A DNA stretch of 64,000 nt, from positions 56,469,196 through 56,533,195 of the forward strand of contig NC_088708.1 of the NCBI RefSeq assembly GCF_963576615.1, written 5' to 3'. The notes below the pieces were generated by a model. That model was not told where the DNA came from. It saw nothing but the letters and a program-made list of their open reading frames with translations, and searched no databases. The stretch's first letter is position 1, and each line of letters begins with the position of its first letter. Positions 13,701-28,700 of the stretch are shown here, piece by piece. The stretch comes from Watersipora subatra. Taxonomy: Eukaryota; Bryozoa; Gymnolaemata; Cheilostomatida; Watersiporidae. A program made the position numbers and the translations under genes.

Positions 13701-16700
13701 GAAACAGGAGCATGACAAGAAGGAGAAACTAGAGGTGAGAAACCATAGAACTTTACAGACAGGATTTACTTTTCCCTGCTCTAAGATAGGTTTAATTGTG
13801 TAGCTTTTTAAATACACACAGAAGCAGGATGGATTTGCCTTGAGTTACAGCTGTACCTCTGAGTGCTTTGTTGTCTATGGCACATGGCTGAAGAAAATGC
13901 CAGTTTAAATCTCAGCGACAATTCAAACCCAGTTACAGTCATAAGTGTTAAAAGTTCTTAAGTCCGCGGTTTTACTTTAAGGTAACTCTATGTCCAAACT
14001 TGTGCATACAGGTCAAATTTGTTTGAGAATGCTCCTAACATTTGTTGTTTTCACCTTGCCACTGTCATGACCAAATGCAGCGTACGTAGTCTGCTATTTA
14101 ATACTGCCAGGGGTGGTCAATTATCACATTGACGAGTAGTTATTAAAGGTCTCATTCGCTAAACATGCAATAATCTAGGGTTGAGGATGTGACAGGTCGA
14201 TTTTAAAGTAGGTGTGACATCATCAAACTCTACATCTTTTGTGAAAATGATTGTGAGTAGACCACTCTACTTGAGAAAATAATTACATCGCGGAACAATC
14301 CATAATCACTCGGCATGCTATGAATAATGTTAGGTGATCCTAGCTATACTCCTCTATGGTAAGTGGATGTAAATAGAGACCTGTAACTTCCCGGCTGCCA
14401 TAGCTCATATACATACTTGAAGACTTGTTAGTGCGTTGTGCTGAGGTGTGAAAGGCCAGCTGCCAGAGATGATAAAAAGAAGTGTGAGAGACGGGTAACT
14501 CACTGAAGAAGAGCCCACACTATTGCTAGATTTTCAGCCAAATGCTAAAAAAATTTAAGTGGCGATTTTCGATAACATTAATTATCTTTGAGTTATTTAT
14601 ACATTAATTGTTTATTCATATCAAGTTTATAGTTATTATTTTTGTAGTGAATTATCAAGTTATTCCTAGTGATAAGTTATTTTTGGCTTTAAAATATGCA
14701 TAATTTCATTATTATGTCTCTTAGTATTTGACATTGGCGAATAGAGGAGTCAGCCAAGGATCGCGTTCATCGTTTGAACTCCTCATTTCCTTGCTCAGTA
14801 CGATGAATGAGAAATGAGGAACGACTCGTATGACTTGATCGTTCTGTTCCAAATTTGTTTTTTCGTAAGCGTGTGGTCGGCTCTTAAAAGCAAAAGCTAT
14901 ACATATCAGTTTGATGTTAGCGGCTCTACAATGTTGTTAATTAAATACTGCTTTTAAGTTATTTAAAAATATTGCTGTTTTTCTTAGTCGAGTTACAATA
15001 GTTTAACACTGAAAAAATGTTTGTAGTTTGAGAGTCGTTCTGGCATTGCGCACCGCCATCTCTCAAGCTTGTACAATTTATACTATATATGTATAGTTCT
15101 ATGGAATATTAAAAAAAAAGTGAGGCACGTGTTGTCTGTTCCGTTATCAACAAAGCTATACTTTTTCGATTTGCATTTAGCGAAAGTTATATTCACTTGT
15201 TGGCATTTTAATAGCTAGTGCTCAAACTAATCTCCACATTTTTCAACGACGATATGTCATAGATCAAACGTAGGCTAGCAAAATAAACATAATAGCAGTT
15301 TTCTAGCACCGGTTTCCATAGCAACAACCGTGCTCGCGGTGCATTTCCCTTTACAATTGAAAAAATGCACTCTACTTAAATTTAAAAATTCAGCATGAGA
15401 AAAGCAGACATCTTGGCACTGTTGTCGATCTAGGGAAACAATGATTTAACAAAACTATTAAACTATTACCTTGCATTTTAACACATATAAATTTTTGCTG
15501 CCAAATATATTAACGGTAAATATATGTGGAAACATTAAGTAACATTTGGCTCAGCCATATGGCATGCTTTATCAGATAAAATTTTTGTGAAATATGGAAT
15601 ATTACCAATAGATGGTTTTTAGTTGCCAACCTTGAAAGATAAGTCATATTCCTAGAAGCATCCAAGCGTGTTGAAATGGCACAGTCAATTAATTGTGTAA
15701 TTAGGCTCGTTACCCGACTCAGTTTTATCAGATGTCTAATGAAGGCTTACTATAATAGCATGTTTGATTTCCTGTTATCATCTGACGTTACAGTATTAGT
15801 CTGTGATACGACGCAACAGAAAGTTGGCATATTACAACTATTAACAATAATTACTCGGAGATTATCATGTAATAATTTTCTAGCAGTTAATATAATGTAA
15901 ATCTGCCTTTGTCACATTTGCATTTATAAGAAACTCGTCTGATGCCTTTAAAATGAGCATTTAATCTGATGCAAACTGATGTGATGAAATGTTAAAGTCC
16001 TGACTTTCCACTTCTCATGTAGTTTATTAGCTTGTTGATTGAATGAAAAGTCTAATTATTCTTTCAAAATTATCTTTGAATTTTTAATTATAAGCTCAAG
16101 AGTTTAAAATGAATCAATTGAGTATGTACCAGTTTTAGTGAGTACATGACCTTGAGTACTTTTATTGTAAATTTGGTAAATCTATGCATCATTTTCACTC
16201 AGTTAAAGAATGGTTATATTATTATCCTGAAAGTACTTTTGTAGCATTTCTGTATATCTGTCAACAGTAAATTACTGTGGTTGACTTTGCGGCGCATGAA
16301 AAGTAATATACATGTATATGTTTGAAGCTTTATATGTTTGAAATGCGCTTTAAAAAATATTTTGGTTAATATCACAAATATGAGCATGCTAGTCTTTTGA
16401 TAGAACTACAATGAAATCTTTATGAAATTCGTTGCAGGTTTCTTAACTGTCTTTGTTAAAATTGAACTGCTCCAGTAAAAGAAAAATAATTTGATCACGA
16501 TTGATCTACTTTTAAGTTTTATTTTATTTTAAATCTGTCTTTATTGGAATTTGAAAAAAACAATTTCAGAATTAAGCTTTGACTGAATACCATAAATCGA
16601 CTTAGGGTTCTGTCTCTACAAATACAAAAAAAAAACCAAAATGGTTTGGCAACTCTTACTATCATCACATTTTTGGTCTGGGATGTTTGTAACTACAGCA

Positions 16701-19700
16701 ATGCTATTTTAAGTCAATGTTTTTTGATCTTTAATAAATGTCAACACTCAAGAATGTTAAATTGTGATTAGCAGGGTCCTTCACTATCCTGGTTGATGAA
16801 TAAAATGTTTACTTTAAGTGTTCCAAGACTTTCCCTCTGTTGATCAACTTTTCTTGCGTTTATAGCTTGAATGCTCGTTTTTAGCACGCGTTAAAATATG
16901 TTATAAATACTTGTAATAATTACTAGTACACTTGGCAGTTTTGTACACCGTAAGAGATCATCATGGGTAATCAGTATGTGTATAATTATTCCATGAAGTA
17001 GTAAGGTGGTTGAGTAGTGTAGTGGCTAGCACGCCGGTCTGTAGTACGAAGTGTCTGAGTTCAATTCCTACCTGAGGCAAGTTTTTTGGGCTAACGCTTT
17101 TGTTGCGGCTTCAGACAAACGGATGGATAGATATGGCTCTTATTATAGTAAAGATTTCGGAATTGTAATTATTTAATTTTTGGTATGAAGTTACAAGTCA
17201 TTACTAGTACATTGGACTGTAAACGCAATCGCAGATTAATAATCTTTAGTTATATACAGCTCTCAAAATGCTGAAAATACATTAAAAATTGTTAAAATTT
17301 TCAACTAGATTTAAAGGTATATATTTGTACGTGTAGACCACCCATCAACAGAGTTTATTAGCCATAGTGTATAGCAGCATGTTATTTAGCTTAGAGTTAT
17401 AAAGACCCTGATGTGCAGGGAATCTTTTCAATGGACATATGTATGGCTTTATGTGATGCTCTATTTCATCTTATATGTGTATATACATAGTTGGCTTCGT
17501 TTGTTGGTGGGCTTGTCCTCTATAGAAACCAACTTATAATTACACTATCTCTCTGAAAATTTGCATGTGGATTTCTCTGATACTCCCTCAGATGTTAAGC
17601 TCAAAATATTTTAGGAGCCACCACTAGTAAGGGGTGTTAGGCTGAAAAAAACATTTTTGTGAATGAAATGATGCTAAATAAGATAATAAGACAACCAAAA
17701 TGTTGACCAATACAAAGCTTTAACCTGTAACACTTAACTTATTAGCCTGACGCTCTACCCAACTGAGCTAATCAGCCAAGTCTAATCAACCTAGGAAGGT
17801 TGGTTAGATTCCAGATCTAACCAATCTTTCAAAGTCTCACAAAAATTGTGCCAATCAGAGATAAATATTGCTTATTTGTACCTTTATTTTGTTCATATGT
17901 TTGTTGTATTTGTTTGAAAATTACTAGAATAAAATAATAAAAGTTAGAAATTAAAGCTGTACTTTTTAGTCTGGCAATCCTGAAAATCTGCCTATATATA
18001 TATAGGCTATTTAACCATGATAGCCTCGTAATAAAGTTTTTTTTTGAAAACGATAAAAATGCCTTCTACAGAACGTGACTAAAAATTTGTTGCCTAAACT
18101 GAAGACTAATTTTTCATGTTTCTCATAAGTTGTTGTTATGTTTTACATAGTACTAATAAAATTACACATTTCATTATTTACGTAAACACTCCGGAGACAG
18201 CTGATACTCAATTTTTATATATCATATTATAGAGAGATATGACTAAAAAACAATTTATATACCAAATTATAGAGAGATATGGCTAAAGAACAGTTTATAT
18301 ATCATATTATAGAGAGATATGGCTAAAGAACAGTTTATATATCATATTATAGAGAGATATGGCTAAAGAGCAGTTTATATATCATATTATAAAGAGATAT
18401 GGCTAAAGAACAGTTTATATATCATATTATAGAGAGATATGGCTAAAGAACAGTTTATATATCATATTATAGAGAGATATGGCTAAAGAACAGTTTATAT
18501 ATTATATTATAGAGAGATATGGCTAAAGAACAGTTTATATATCATATTATAGAGAGATATGGCTAAAGAACAGTTTATATATCATATTATAGAGAGATAT
18601 GGCTAAAGAACAGTTTATATATCATATTATAGGGAGATATGGCTAAATAGCACCTTGTATATCATATTATAGAGAGATATGGCTAAAGAACAGTTTATAT
18701 ATCATATTATAGAGAGATATGGTTAAAGAACAGTTTACATATCATATTATAGAGAGATATGGCTAAAGAACAGTTTATATATCATATTATAGAGAGATAC
18801 GGCTAAAGAAAAGTTTATATATCATATTATAGAGAGATATGGCTAAAGAACAGTTTCGAGTGAGAGAGCTTGAAGATATCACAGAACAACAGCAAAAGGT
18901 GTTGAAGATCAAAACTGAAGAAATGGCCGCAGCCAATAGGAAGCTGAGAAAGGGTAATGGTGTGGGACAAAACAATTCTATCCCTGGCAACAAGTATGTT
19001 TACTAGAAGTCTTCTCTTGATTTAAAATTTTTGGTTGTAACGCCTGATTTCAGCTAATCTATTTGTAACATTTTACAATTTTTTCATATATTAGTTGACT
19101 AGTAATCATCATCAAAAATATTTCCAGCAACATTTCCTTTCACTCGCCTTGTAAAACACACTTTCTATGTCAGCATCCTTTTGTCTGTTTGTTGGTAAGA
19201 CACACAACGTCAAGAGGGTTCCTGGCAGCATTTTCATTGCAGAACTTGGACCTATGCTTTTTTAACAGCTGAAGTGGTCACGAAGGAAGCTAAAAATGCT
19301 TTTTCAGTTCCTTTTTTACCCTTGCTATCTATTTTATCTTCCTAGTATTCCTTCTCACTTTTGTTCAATGCTTTGTCTCGGGTCTTCATTTGTCCTATTG
19401 TCCCCTCAGTAGTTCTGTCAAAGAAGCTGCCATAAAGGCCCTGACCTTAGATAACCATTGTAATCAAATCTGTCAGCTTTTTGACCTCTTGCCTTGCGAC
19501 ACGCCTTACTCAACTCACCGCTGTTCTGTGTCATGTTCTGGGTATAGGAAATTATTATTTCTCACTCCCTATTCATCTTCGTGGAATCAATTTCTGGCTT
19601 GCGTCAATTCTGTCGTGACGAAAACAAACAGGCTAATAATACAGGGAACAAAGGACCTTCCGATACCTCCCCTACAATCCGCCTACACTTATGTGTTAAG

Positions 19701-22700
19701 CTGTACCAAGACCACTCATCTCTTTCCGCACTAGATGGTCTGTTCTTGGCAGCTAATCAATTCTTTGCTTTTATTCATGTCTAACTGCATGGCTTCAGCT
19801 AAAGGCTGGTTCACACTATATGGCCGTATCTCGGCGCTGATGCCACAATACTTTAGTGATCGTCGATAATAACAGTGTTCACACTATCACATACTTATCC
19901 GTGTTTGCATCAAGAAATAATCGGTGGCGTAGTGATTTCATTTTCTCTTTTAATTTTTTGCGAATAAACTTCTTTGTCTTCGTGTGCTTGAATCAAATAC
20001 TAGGCTCCCAGCAACTATTGCAAATGGAAATAAAGAAATCACTCTATCCGCGTCCGCGAATTGCTATCGCTAAACTGGTTCATATTATACAACCTGTCGT
20101 CGATGCTCGATGAAATATCGGAAAAGTTTGACAACTGCAAACTTTCCCGGCGTATCCGCGTTGCATCGTCGACGCTATCGGACCCTGGTTTACATAATCG
20201 ATGATGAGTGCCGAAAGAAAAACGCCGACACTCAGCGATATAGGGTGAGCTAAGCTCAAGTTATTTGAGAAAATACTTGAGTCAACATTTGAAGTAATTT
20301 TCATCGTATGTTTGAAATTTCTCAAAACATTGCAGTTTCATGAGTAAAAGTGACGAGTCTAGTGAAAATTAAAAATAAAAAACGATAAGAAATACATCAA
20401 CTATGTTAGTTTATACTGCATCTAAAGTAACTTGTGATACACCATGCTGCCACTTCTACCTTCGAACCGGTGCATCGCCGAGTCTGCACTTTTATTTGCT
20501 TGTCTCTATCGTAAGGCGATAATAAAAAACTTCTTTCCATTCATTATTTCCTTATTAATTTAGTTGGTTACATATGGTTTTTTATATTTAGTTTTTTGCA
20601 TATTTATTTTCAATGCATTTATTTTAGTGCTATGTGTAATTTATCTGCAGAATTTCTAAAGGTATTGCCGTAGTCTATTCTCATAAACACATTTGCTCCA
20701 ATACATGACAGTTTTAACACATAAAGAAATCTTTGAAACAAATTAACTTTGAATGTCAGAGTACACTGTACATAGGACGTCTTCCTACTCAAAATGGTTT
20801 ACTGTTATATAACTGAAATTAATTTACTAGAAATTGAAACTATTAACTGAAAATCTTTCGAATAATTTTCAAAGATTCTTGTTGACAAAGTTTTAATTTC
20901 AAGAAATTATTTTTATTTTTTATGTTTAGTTTTATTGTGATGTTGGCATCTGTCATTATATACATATTTTTTGACCAGTGAAAATACGTTTGCATATAAA
21001 ATCACTATTTGTCCACGACTGGTCATCTGCAGCTAATATTTTGCGGTTTTAGTATATAGTTGTTACTCCGCGATTTTGAGACTTCTCAACCCACCCACAT
21101 AGCCCACCCACGTAGCCCTCTTAGTTCTGTGTTGCTGGACCCTCCCCATAGCAGATTCTGCCGATCCTATATCATTGGTGGTTCAGTTGACGAGTGTCAT
21201 TGCGATAAGCTAGCGTATGTCGGAATGCTTGCTATGCAGCCTTGAGCATCAAGTTTGGAATGGAGATTAATTTTTCCTTTTATGCTGTCTCATATCTTAA
21301 TGTTTAGTTTTGAGTTGAGCTGGTGGTCTGTATCTATCGTATTTTGCCCTATTATCTAATATTAATTATGGCAATCGATTAACATTTTTGTCAAGGACTC
21401 AGAATGAATAAAATACTTTATATCACAAGCTGTAATCTATGTGTATGTCAGGTGCATTTATCTAAACAATGCTCCGTATCATCTACCCTACCGCCTACAT
21501 AACTACGTTTACAAATGCACTTGAAATTAATGAATTATTTAACTGAAAGTTAATTTCATCATCGTGCACTTGGCAAAAGTTTGAACGAAGCCGTATTTCC
21601 TTTGTGTATTGCAAACAAGTTTTTCTTTATAGAACATATGACTGATTCTATAAGAGCTCTTTGAATGCATTTAAAAGATTCCTGTTTGCACGCTTATCTT
21701 ATTAACCTATTCACACAAAATCGGCCATAATACTAACAAAACATTTTATTTACACTAAAATAATGAGCATCTTCCGCCCGGAGACCCGTACGCAAGGGTC
21801 ACACGAATTTCTATTTTGGTGCAAATATTGTCGCCATCAGTCTTGCCAACAAATACAGAAATTATGGAAGTTTGTATCATAAACGCTGTTTTCTCTTCTC
21901 ACCAATTTGATCTCTTGGCAATAATAGTAATGATTTTGTTGATCTTGTGAAGCCATGGCATCATCTCTAATAGCTCTCCTATTGCACAGCCACCTGAATG
22001 ACTACTGTAGGTTTTACGATGCTAATAATAAAGATCTTATTGTCTACTCCCATAACAAATTTTGTTGATTGATCTAATTGGTGATATCTCTCAGTGATGT
22101 GTGTTTATCATAATATGTTACATATACATGTATGGTTAGATGTTTTCTTCATCTCATAAAGTGCATATTTTAATTGCTCAGAGACAAGTATTTTTGGCTA
22201 TAATACCAAAAGAAGCATGCAAAAATATACTTATTTAATTTTTTATAGCAGAGAAGATTCAATCTTCTAAGGTATCTATTTCACTAAATACAAACTTTAT
22301 CATCTATTATCTTAGCTGATGTAGAATTTGCCTCTTAGACATCGAACATTGACAATTCATGATTTTAAGCGTTATGCAGTCACCCAGCCACATCACTCAT
22401 ATAGGACGATCATTCATTGACATTTGTAGCCAGCGTATCGTGTCAAGCTGCATTAAGTTTTATATGGAAGTCACTACATTATCTAAAGACCTCTATTCAC
22501 CTTCTTTGCTACTAGCTGGTGATGAATCAAACTTTATATGTCAGGTTTCCACTGATCAGTGAAGTTGGCTGGATATCAGCTGAGGTTGCTAAAAATATTC
22601 TTAGATGACAATATGACTAAAGAGATAATTAAAAATTAATTCACTTGTGCTTTTGTTGCTATTGAAACGTATGGAGGAGTATGAAAGGTGTCATTACATA

Positions 22701-25700
22701 ACTGTGTCTATGATATAGTTGGACTAATTTTAATGCATCTTTTTAAAGACGGTGCTATTAGTTGTGGTTGAGAGGATACTGTCTGAAACAGAGCCGTCTG
22801 CGGAACAGATGAACAGCATTTGAGATTAACTCTTATTTTCATTAAAAATCTTCCGATTTGTTTCAGTTCGGCTCTTCGGGGAGAGAGCGATGACCCGAAA
22901 CTGTTGGAACAGAAGCTCTGGCTAGATGCTGAGATGGAGAAAGTTCTGGAACAGCGGAAGCAAATGGAGCTATTAGAGAAGGTACATTTCAAACATTAAC
23001 TGATGCACCCTGATGCTTGGCAGCAAAATGCTATTTATAGACGCAATGAGCTGGATAGGCAGCATACTATCTCTTGCAGACGTGTTCTGGTAGATTTCCC
23101 ACAGATATCTGCTCATAGATATCCTGTATCCTACTCAGCATTTATCTCAGTTTATAAACGTGCAGTTGGCTGTTTGTTACCCACTCATTGTCCATTCAGT
23201 CAATTATCTTGCATATCAAGTGTCTGGGCAGGCAACTCTTAATAAAGATGTGAACTTACACAAAATTTTAGTAGATTTTATCAGAAAGTGTCAGTATTTT
23301 TCTACCATTTGCATTTTTTTATGTTGGAGGTGATCTGACCGCCAGGATGTTTCAAGATTAAAATTGACAAAGCTTGATTACGGTTAAAATGCTAATAAGA
23401 AGATGTGCAAAAATGACATCACTAGTTGTTAGCGTTGTGATAATTAATATCGGCTACATCGTTCAAGCGTTACGCATCTCTATTCTGTCAGTCTCTTTGT
23501 AACTATAGACATGATAATCACACTTTTGCTTGATCTGATTTTTTGATTTTAATCCTGAAATATCATGGCAGTCAAATCGCCTCAAACATCAAAAACAATC
23601 ACAATTGATAGAAAAATACAGACACTTTTTGATAAAATATACTAACATTTTGTTTCAAGTTCATCTTTAATATGTGGTGAACATTGCAGTCTTCTTGTTT
23701 GTAGGATGTGCTTTACCACTTTACTGTGTAGCCCTAAATAATTCCTACAAAACTAGTGGTATACTGGCCCTACAGTCATCAGTCTACCGTTCTAACCTTT
23801 CCTTGTTGCGAGGTCTGCTTCACATGTTAAAACAGTTGTACGTATTTCAGGTGAAATATTTTTATAAGAACACACCGCGATTCATTTAATTCGTTCTACA
23901 GCCCAAAAGTCCTCGATAACTCTTTAATGAATATTGCAGGTAATTAATTACATATCGTATTAAATAAATTTATTATATAAAATATGTAGAAAAGTAATTG
24001 TAAAAGACTAAATTGTCTGTAAAAAATGAAATTAATAAAGTAACAACAAAAAGCAGTGTTTATTGTTAGTTTACCATATTAATACATGATTGGATGTGTG
24101 GTTCAGCCATGCTTGTGATTAAAGGTTGAGGTGGTGATACAAATATCTGGTGTAACTCATTTTTACTGTAGACTAGTTTGAGTTTAAATTATTATACTGT
24201 ATCTATATTATTATTTATAGATTTCTTATGTTATATTTTGAATTTCTACCAGTTTTTTCTTACTTTCTTTTACGAAACTTTAATGCTACAAAAAACTTCA
24301 GGGGTATGGTCAAACGATTGCTCAAATTTTACATCGTACTTTGGACCGTTCGTATATTGAGGTGATCATTAGACTGGTTACATGGTTAGACTGTACATGT
24401 ACTGTATTACGGAATACATATTTGTAATTGCGTTCCATAGTTCATCACTTTGAGTACATCTTTGTTCCATAGTTCTACTATAGTTATTGCTATACAGCAA
24501 TTCAGTGGTTTGTACAGTTTCACATACAGACTCGCGTACAAACTCACGTACAAACTTGCGTACAAACTCATGTACAGACTTGTGTACAGACTCGCGTACG
24601 GACTCACAGTTTCACGTACAGACACGTATATGTGAAATATCTGTACAATAAAGTAATAGATGTACAATAAAGTAATATATGTATTACTATTAATATGTAT
24701 ATATATACACACATACAGAAGTACAATGAAATAATATATATGTACAATGTACATACAGACCCACGTATCACATATCCTGAGCGAAGACTCTCATATCTCG
24801 AGTAAGTTTTCAAGTGTTGGAAAACTAAACATAAACATGGTCATAAATGTTATCTCTTGTTGATTATACGGATTAGGACCATAATTAGAAATAGCTGATA
24901 GATGTCTGACACGGACTGATTTCATGATGTTTGTAAGAGAAGACAATTATGAATTATTTTTGACATTCTCGAATTTGTGCTGCAATTATTATGTGGTCAC
25001 CTTTACAAAGATTTTTTTACTGAACTAATTAATTATTATACTAACAGATATATGTGTATTTTAATCTTTTAGTTTTAATAAAAAGTTCCTTTCATATGTG
25101 TATAAAATGGTTTCGTGTGGCAGACAATAATGATGACCGATTGGAACTAACTACCTGGTTGTAAACCAACTGGAGTGTTGATGGTGTACAATATAATTTA
25201 CTATTTGTGATTATTCCCCTGGGCGAGTGCCAGCCCATATAACTTGTCCGTGGCCCATTTTTGGCTTCCTCGCTTTGAACTTTCTACGTAATCCCACAAC
25301 GAGTTTTAAATCTATATTTTAATATTCGGTACTTTAGTCTCCTTTAATCTAATTCTGTTTGACAATACTCAGAGCTCTCCAATACAAACAGACAATAGAT
25401 TGAATGGACCGAGGCCTGTCTCGCTAGTATGTACTTATTAAGTATAGGTTCTTTGGTTAGTCGGGAGGCCCCTTAAGGATTCCTACCAAAGACCTTTTTC
25501 CTGTGAACCGCGCTGGTCAATGGTTCATTGAACTTCTTGACATGTCTCCATAGCAACAGTGTTGGTAAACGAATGTCATCAGTTATATCGCCAGTTGGTG
25601 GCTCTGCGAGCGTGACATGTGTATGTAATGCAAGGATAGGCTTTCAATCAGACTGGATAGCTTGTTGTTGCTTGCATTTATCTTGTTCCCATGTGAGTAA

Positions 25701-28700
25701 GTCGAGCTGTTATAGGAAATAGATTTTCCTGTGCTCATTCTAAAAATATGTTTCCTTTAGACTGTTTACTGCCAAAAAAGTACACGCAGTTGCTCATTTG
25801 AAAACTTTTTAGATTATTCATTGTAAGAATTGCTGTAATATGTATTTAAAGTTTTATAAGAACAAATATTTTGTATACAAGCCATCAATGCACTTCGCAG
25901 CAGACCATCCTCATATTATTATGTAGTCGCTGCGATACAATTATTTTCATGCTCACATTGCTCATATACATGTCTGGCGCTAGGTAGGTCTTGCAAATAA
26001 TGTTACAACTATCTTTATTTGATTTGTTTGTAAACTCATCAGACATTTCAGTACATAATTTGTTAGACTAATGAGTTATATACTTTATAATTCTTGTTAT
26101 GAATTTCTTATATTATGAGATTATTTTTATTGCAACCTGCGCTGTCTGATACAAAAAGTGCTAGTATCATGTTATCTGTGAATGCTTTATATTCAGCCTC
26201 TTGGAGAGGTGAAAAATTAGTAACCATGACAACAGATAGAGATTTTATTGCTTATCATTAACACTAAAATTCAAATATGTTAGAATATATAATATAGTGT
26301 TATCAGTAATAGCCGTACAATCGACCCTTGCTTCATCGGACTTCACATTCTCGGACTTTCAATTCGGAAATGTGAAATCCGATTGCTCTTATCGGAGTCT
26401 GGATGATTGTCCAATGCGGCCGTGTCTGTTCGAAGAATGACGACTTTGACCAATAGCCCTCTCTCCTGGCGGACCATGCAAGCGAGGCGTGTGCGTGAGG
26501 TTCCCGCTTGTGTGTTGTACAGTAATTTCCGTTGGTCGTTATTACTGCTATTTATATTATAATGTGCCCTATCGCAAGTATAACCATATTTTACTCTCTC
26601 ATTTACCCTATTTATGCATATTGTACTATGTTGTAGCTTAGGAACATGTGTGCGAGACAATATAGGCCATTTACTGTACTGTACAGTACCCAATTTTCGA
26701 TGTCCGGACACTGCCTAGTCCAAATTAGTCCAAACAATAGAGGGTTGTCTGTTCTTTATTAAAAGCAAGACTTTTACATAGCGCAATTGCAATACAATTG
26801 AATGTGATAGTATATAGAGAACTGGCAGGATTCAACATCTTGTAACATGTAAATGGCTAGTAAAAATGGAAAGATAACTACATGTACAAGATTGAAGTTG
26901 CATCATGCAATCATTGTACTTGGTATGTTTTACCCTCAAAAGTGGAGTGAGCTCAGAGTTGTGATATATTTGTTTGTCAGGAACTGCGGAGTCGAGCATT
27001 GATTATTGCTAAGAAGGAGGAGATCATGAAGGAGAAGGGGGAGTTGGAAATGAAGCACTTGCGTGCCAGTCAGCAGTTTCATCAAGTTAGTTGCGTATTT
27101 TCTATCTCTGCGTGTCCTTCATCAGAAGCCAACATTTTTAAATGTTTCATAGCCTATAAATCACAACAATATCAGCTTTATGTGACTACCACAGGGTAAA
27201 ATTCTTGGAAAATTACTTGGTCTAAAATACCCGTTTTTGCGTTTGCAGAGTATCAGGTAAGACAACTTCTAAAAGGAACTCCTTTGTTCCTTGACGTCAT
27301 TCTATCGTAGTCTGCCATCTTTATGGACAACTTTTATTGTTAAAAACGCGAAGCTTCTGCAATTAATTATTGCAAACAATGCTTTTGTTTGCAAATTTTT
27401 TATTTTAGTATCAAAGCAACACCGAAAACTACTATTAATCAAGAGAATGACGATCGTTTTCTACAAAGATGGCGGCTTTTTCGTGGACGAGCGCATGTGC
27501 AAACAAGGTGATGACGTCAAAAAAAACCGTTGGATAGTAAGAAGGCTGAAGCTAGCAGAACTTTTTTGTTGGAAAAAGCAAGAGTTTTGTACTTCAAGAC
27601 ATTTTAGCTTCTCATACTAACTAGTGCGCTGGCAGTCCGGTGTGCCATGAGAGATCGTCATGAGTAATCAGTATGATTGTCTCATGAAGTGGTATGGTTA
27701 CTGAGTAGTGTAGGGGTAATGTGCTTGCCTGTGAATCTAACACCATGGGTTCAATTCCTATGCAAGGCAATCTTTTTTCCTAACACTCTTCGCGGGCTTC
27801 GGACAGACGGATGAACACGCTTCTTACTATAGTAAAGACTAGCTAAATGCCCGGCATTGCCCGGGTAGTAAAAGCCTTTGCACAAAAAATTTATTTTAAT
27901 CTAATATATAGCAACAGTTACCATTCTAACTTTCAAACTTCATATCATGAAAAAAGTGTTTTGCGCAGTTTAAATAAATTAAGAGAAAAAATAAAATGGC
28001 TGTAAATGTTTTCAAACTTTGTCAAACAACTGTAACTTTCAAACTTCATATCAAGAAGAAAATGTTTTGTGCAGATCCAATAAATTAAGAAACAAAATAA
28101 AACACCTATAAAATAGTTTGAATGTAAATGTGAAATAATTAGCAAGTAATATCTAAATTAAGTCTGCTTTGCTACAATAAAAGATGGTTTGGTAAAAGTA
28201 CAATTAATATGAACAAAATAAAAATCCTGAATATGAAGAATTAATAATGACAATTCGTGCATAGAAGTACGTGTATAAAAAATGTTACTGTTCCAGCAGA
28301 AGCTATCCGTCAAAACTTTGAATACGTCGATACTGGTACCTCTCGATACTGGAGAAAAATGAGATATTAGAGAGAGAATGAAGAGGCTATTCCTACTCGA
28401 GATAATACAATTGTTTGTGTGAAAAGCATTAGCAATTGAACCTTACGAAAAACTGGAAATAAAAGTTCACGGAAACACGAAAAAGCATTGTGCTTTATAG
28501 AGCTCTTAGAGTTCATAGAGTTTCAATTTATACGTCATTTAGTGTGTGCGATCAAGAAAAGAGTATACAATGTGTGATAAGAGTAATAGAATTGTAAGAA
28601 CAGTGTAGCTTAGTGACTAAATGCATGGTCTGAATTCGTGGTTGAGATCTCCGTGAGTTCAAATCCAGCACACAGCGAACCTTTCATTCCAAGATTTTGA

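Noticed and set aside
19390..19734. 114-codon ORF as an extra kinesin exon
   Set aside because: Not coiled-coil-like, no donor at its end in the right phase, and exons 7 and 8 already join in frame.
24407..24813. Tyr/Leu-rich ORFs on both strands
   Set aside because: Arise from the 12-bp array and adjacent TA-rich repeats.
26343..26711. 122-codon minus-strand ORF
   Set aside because: Lies entirely within a putative MITE; no transposase or other motif.
27291..27620. 109-codon + ORF before a SINE
   Set aside because: No motif; part of a repeat-rich insertion and not compatible in frame with the kinesin exons.
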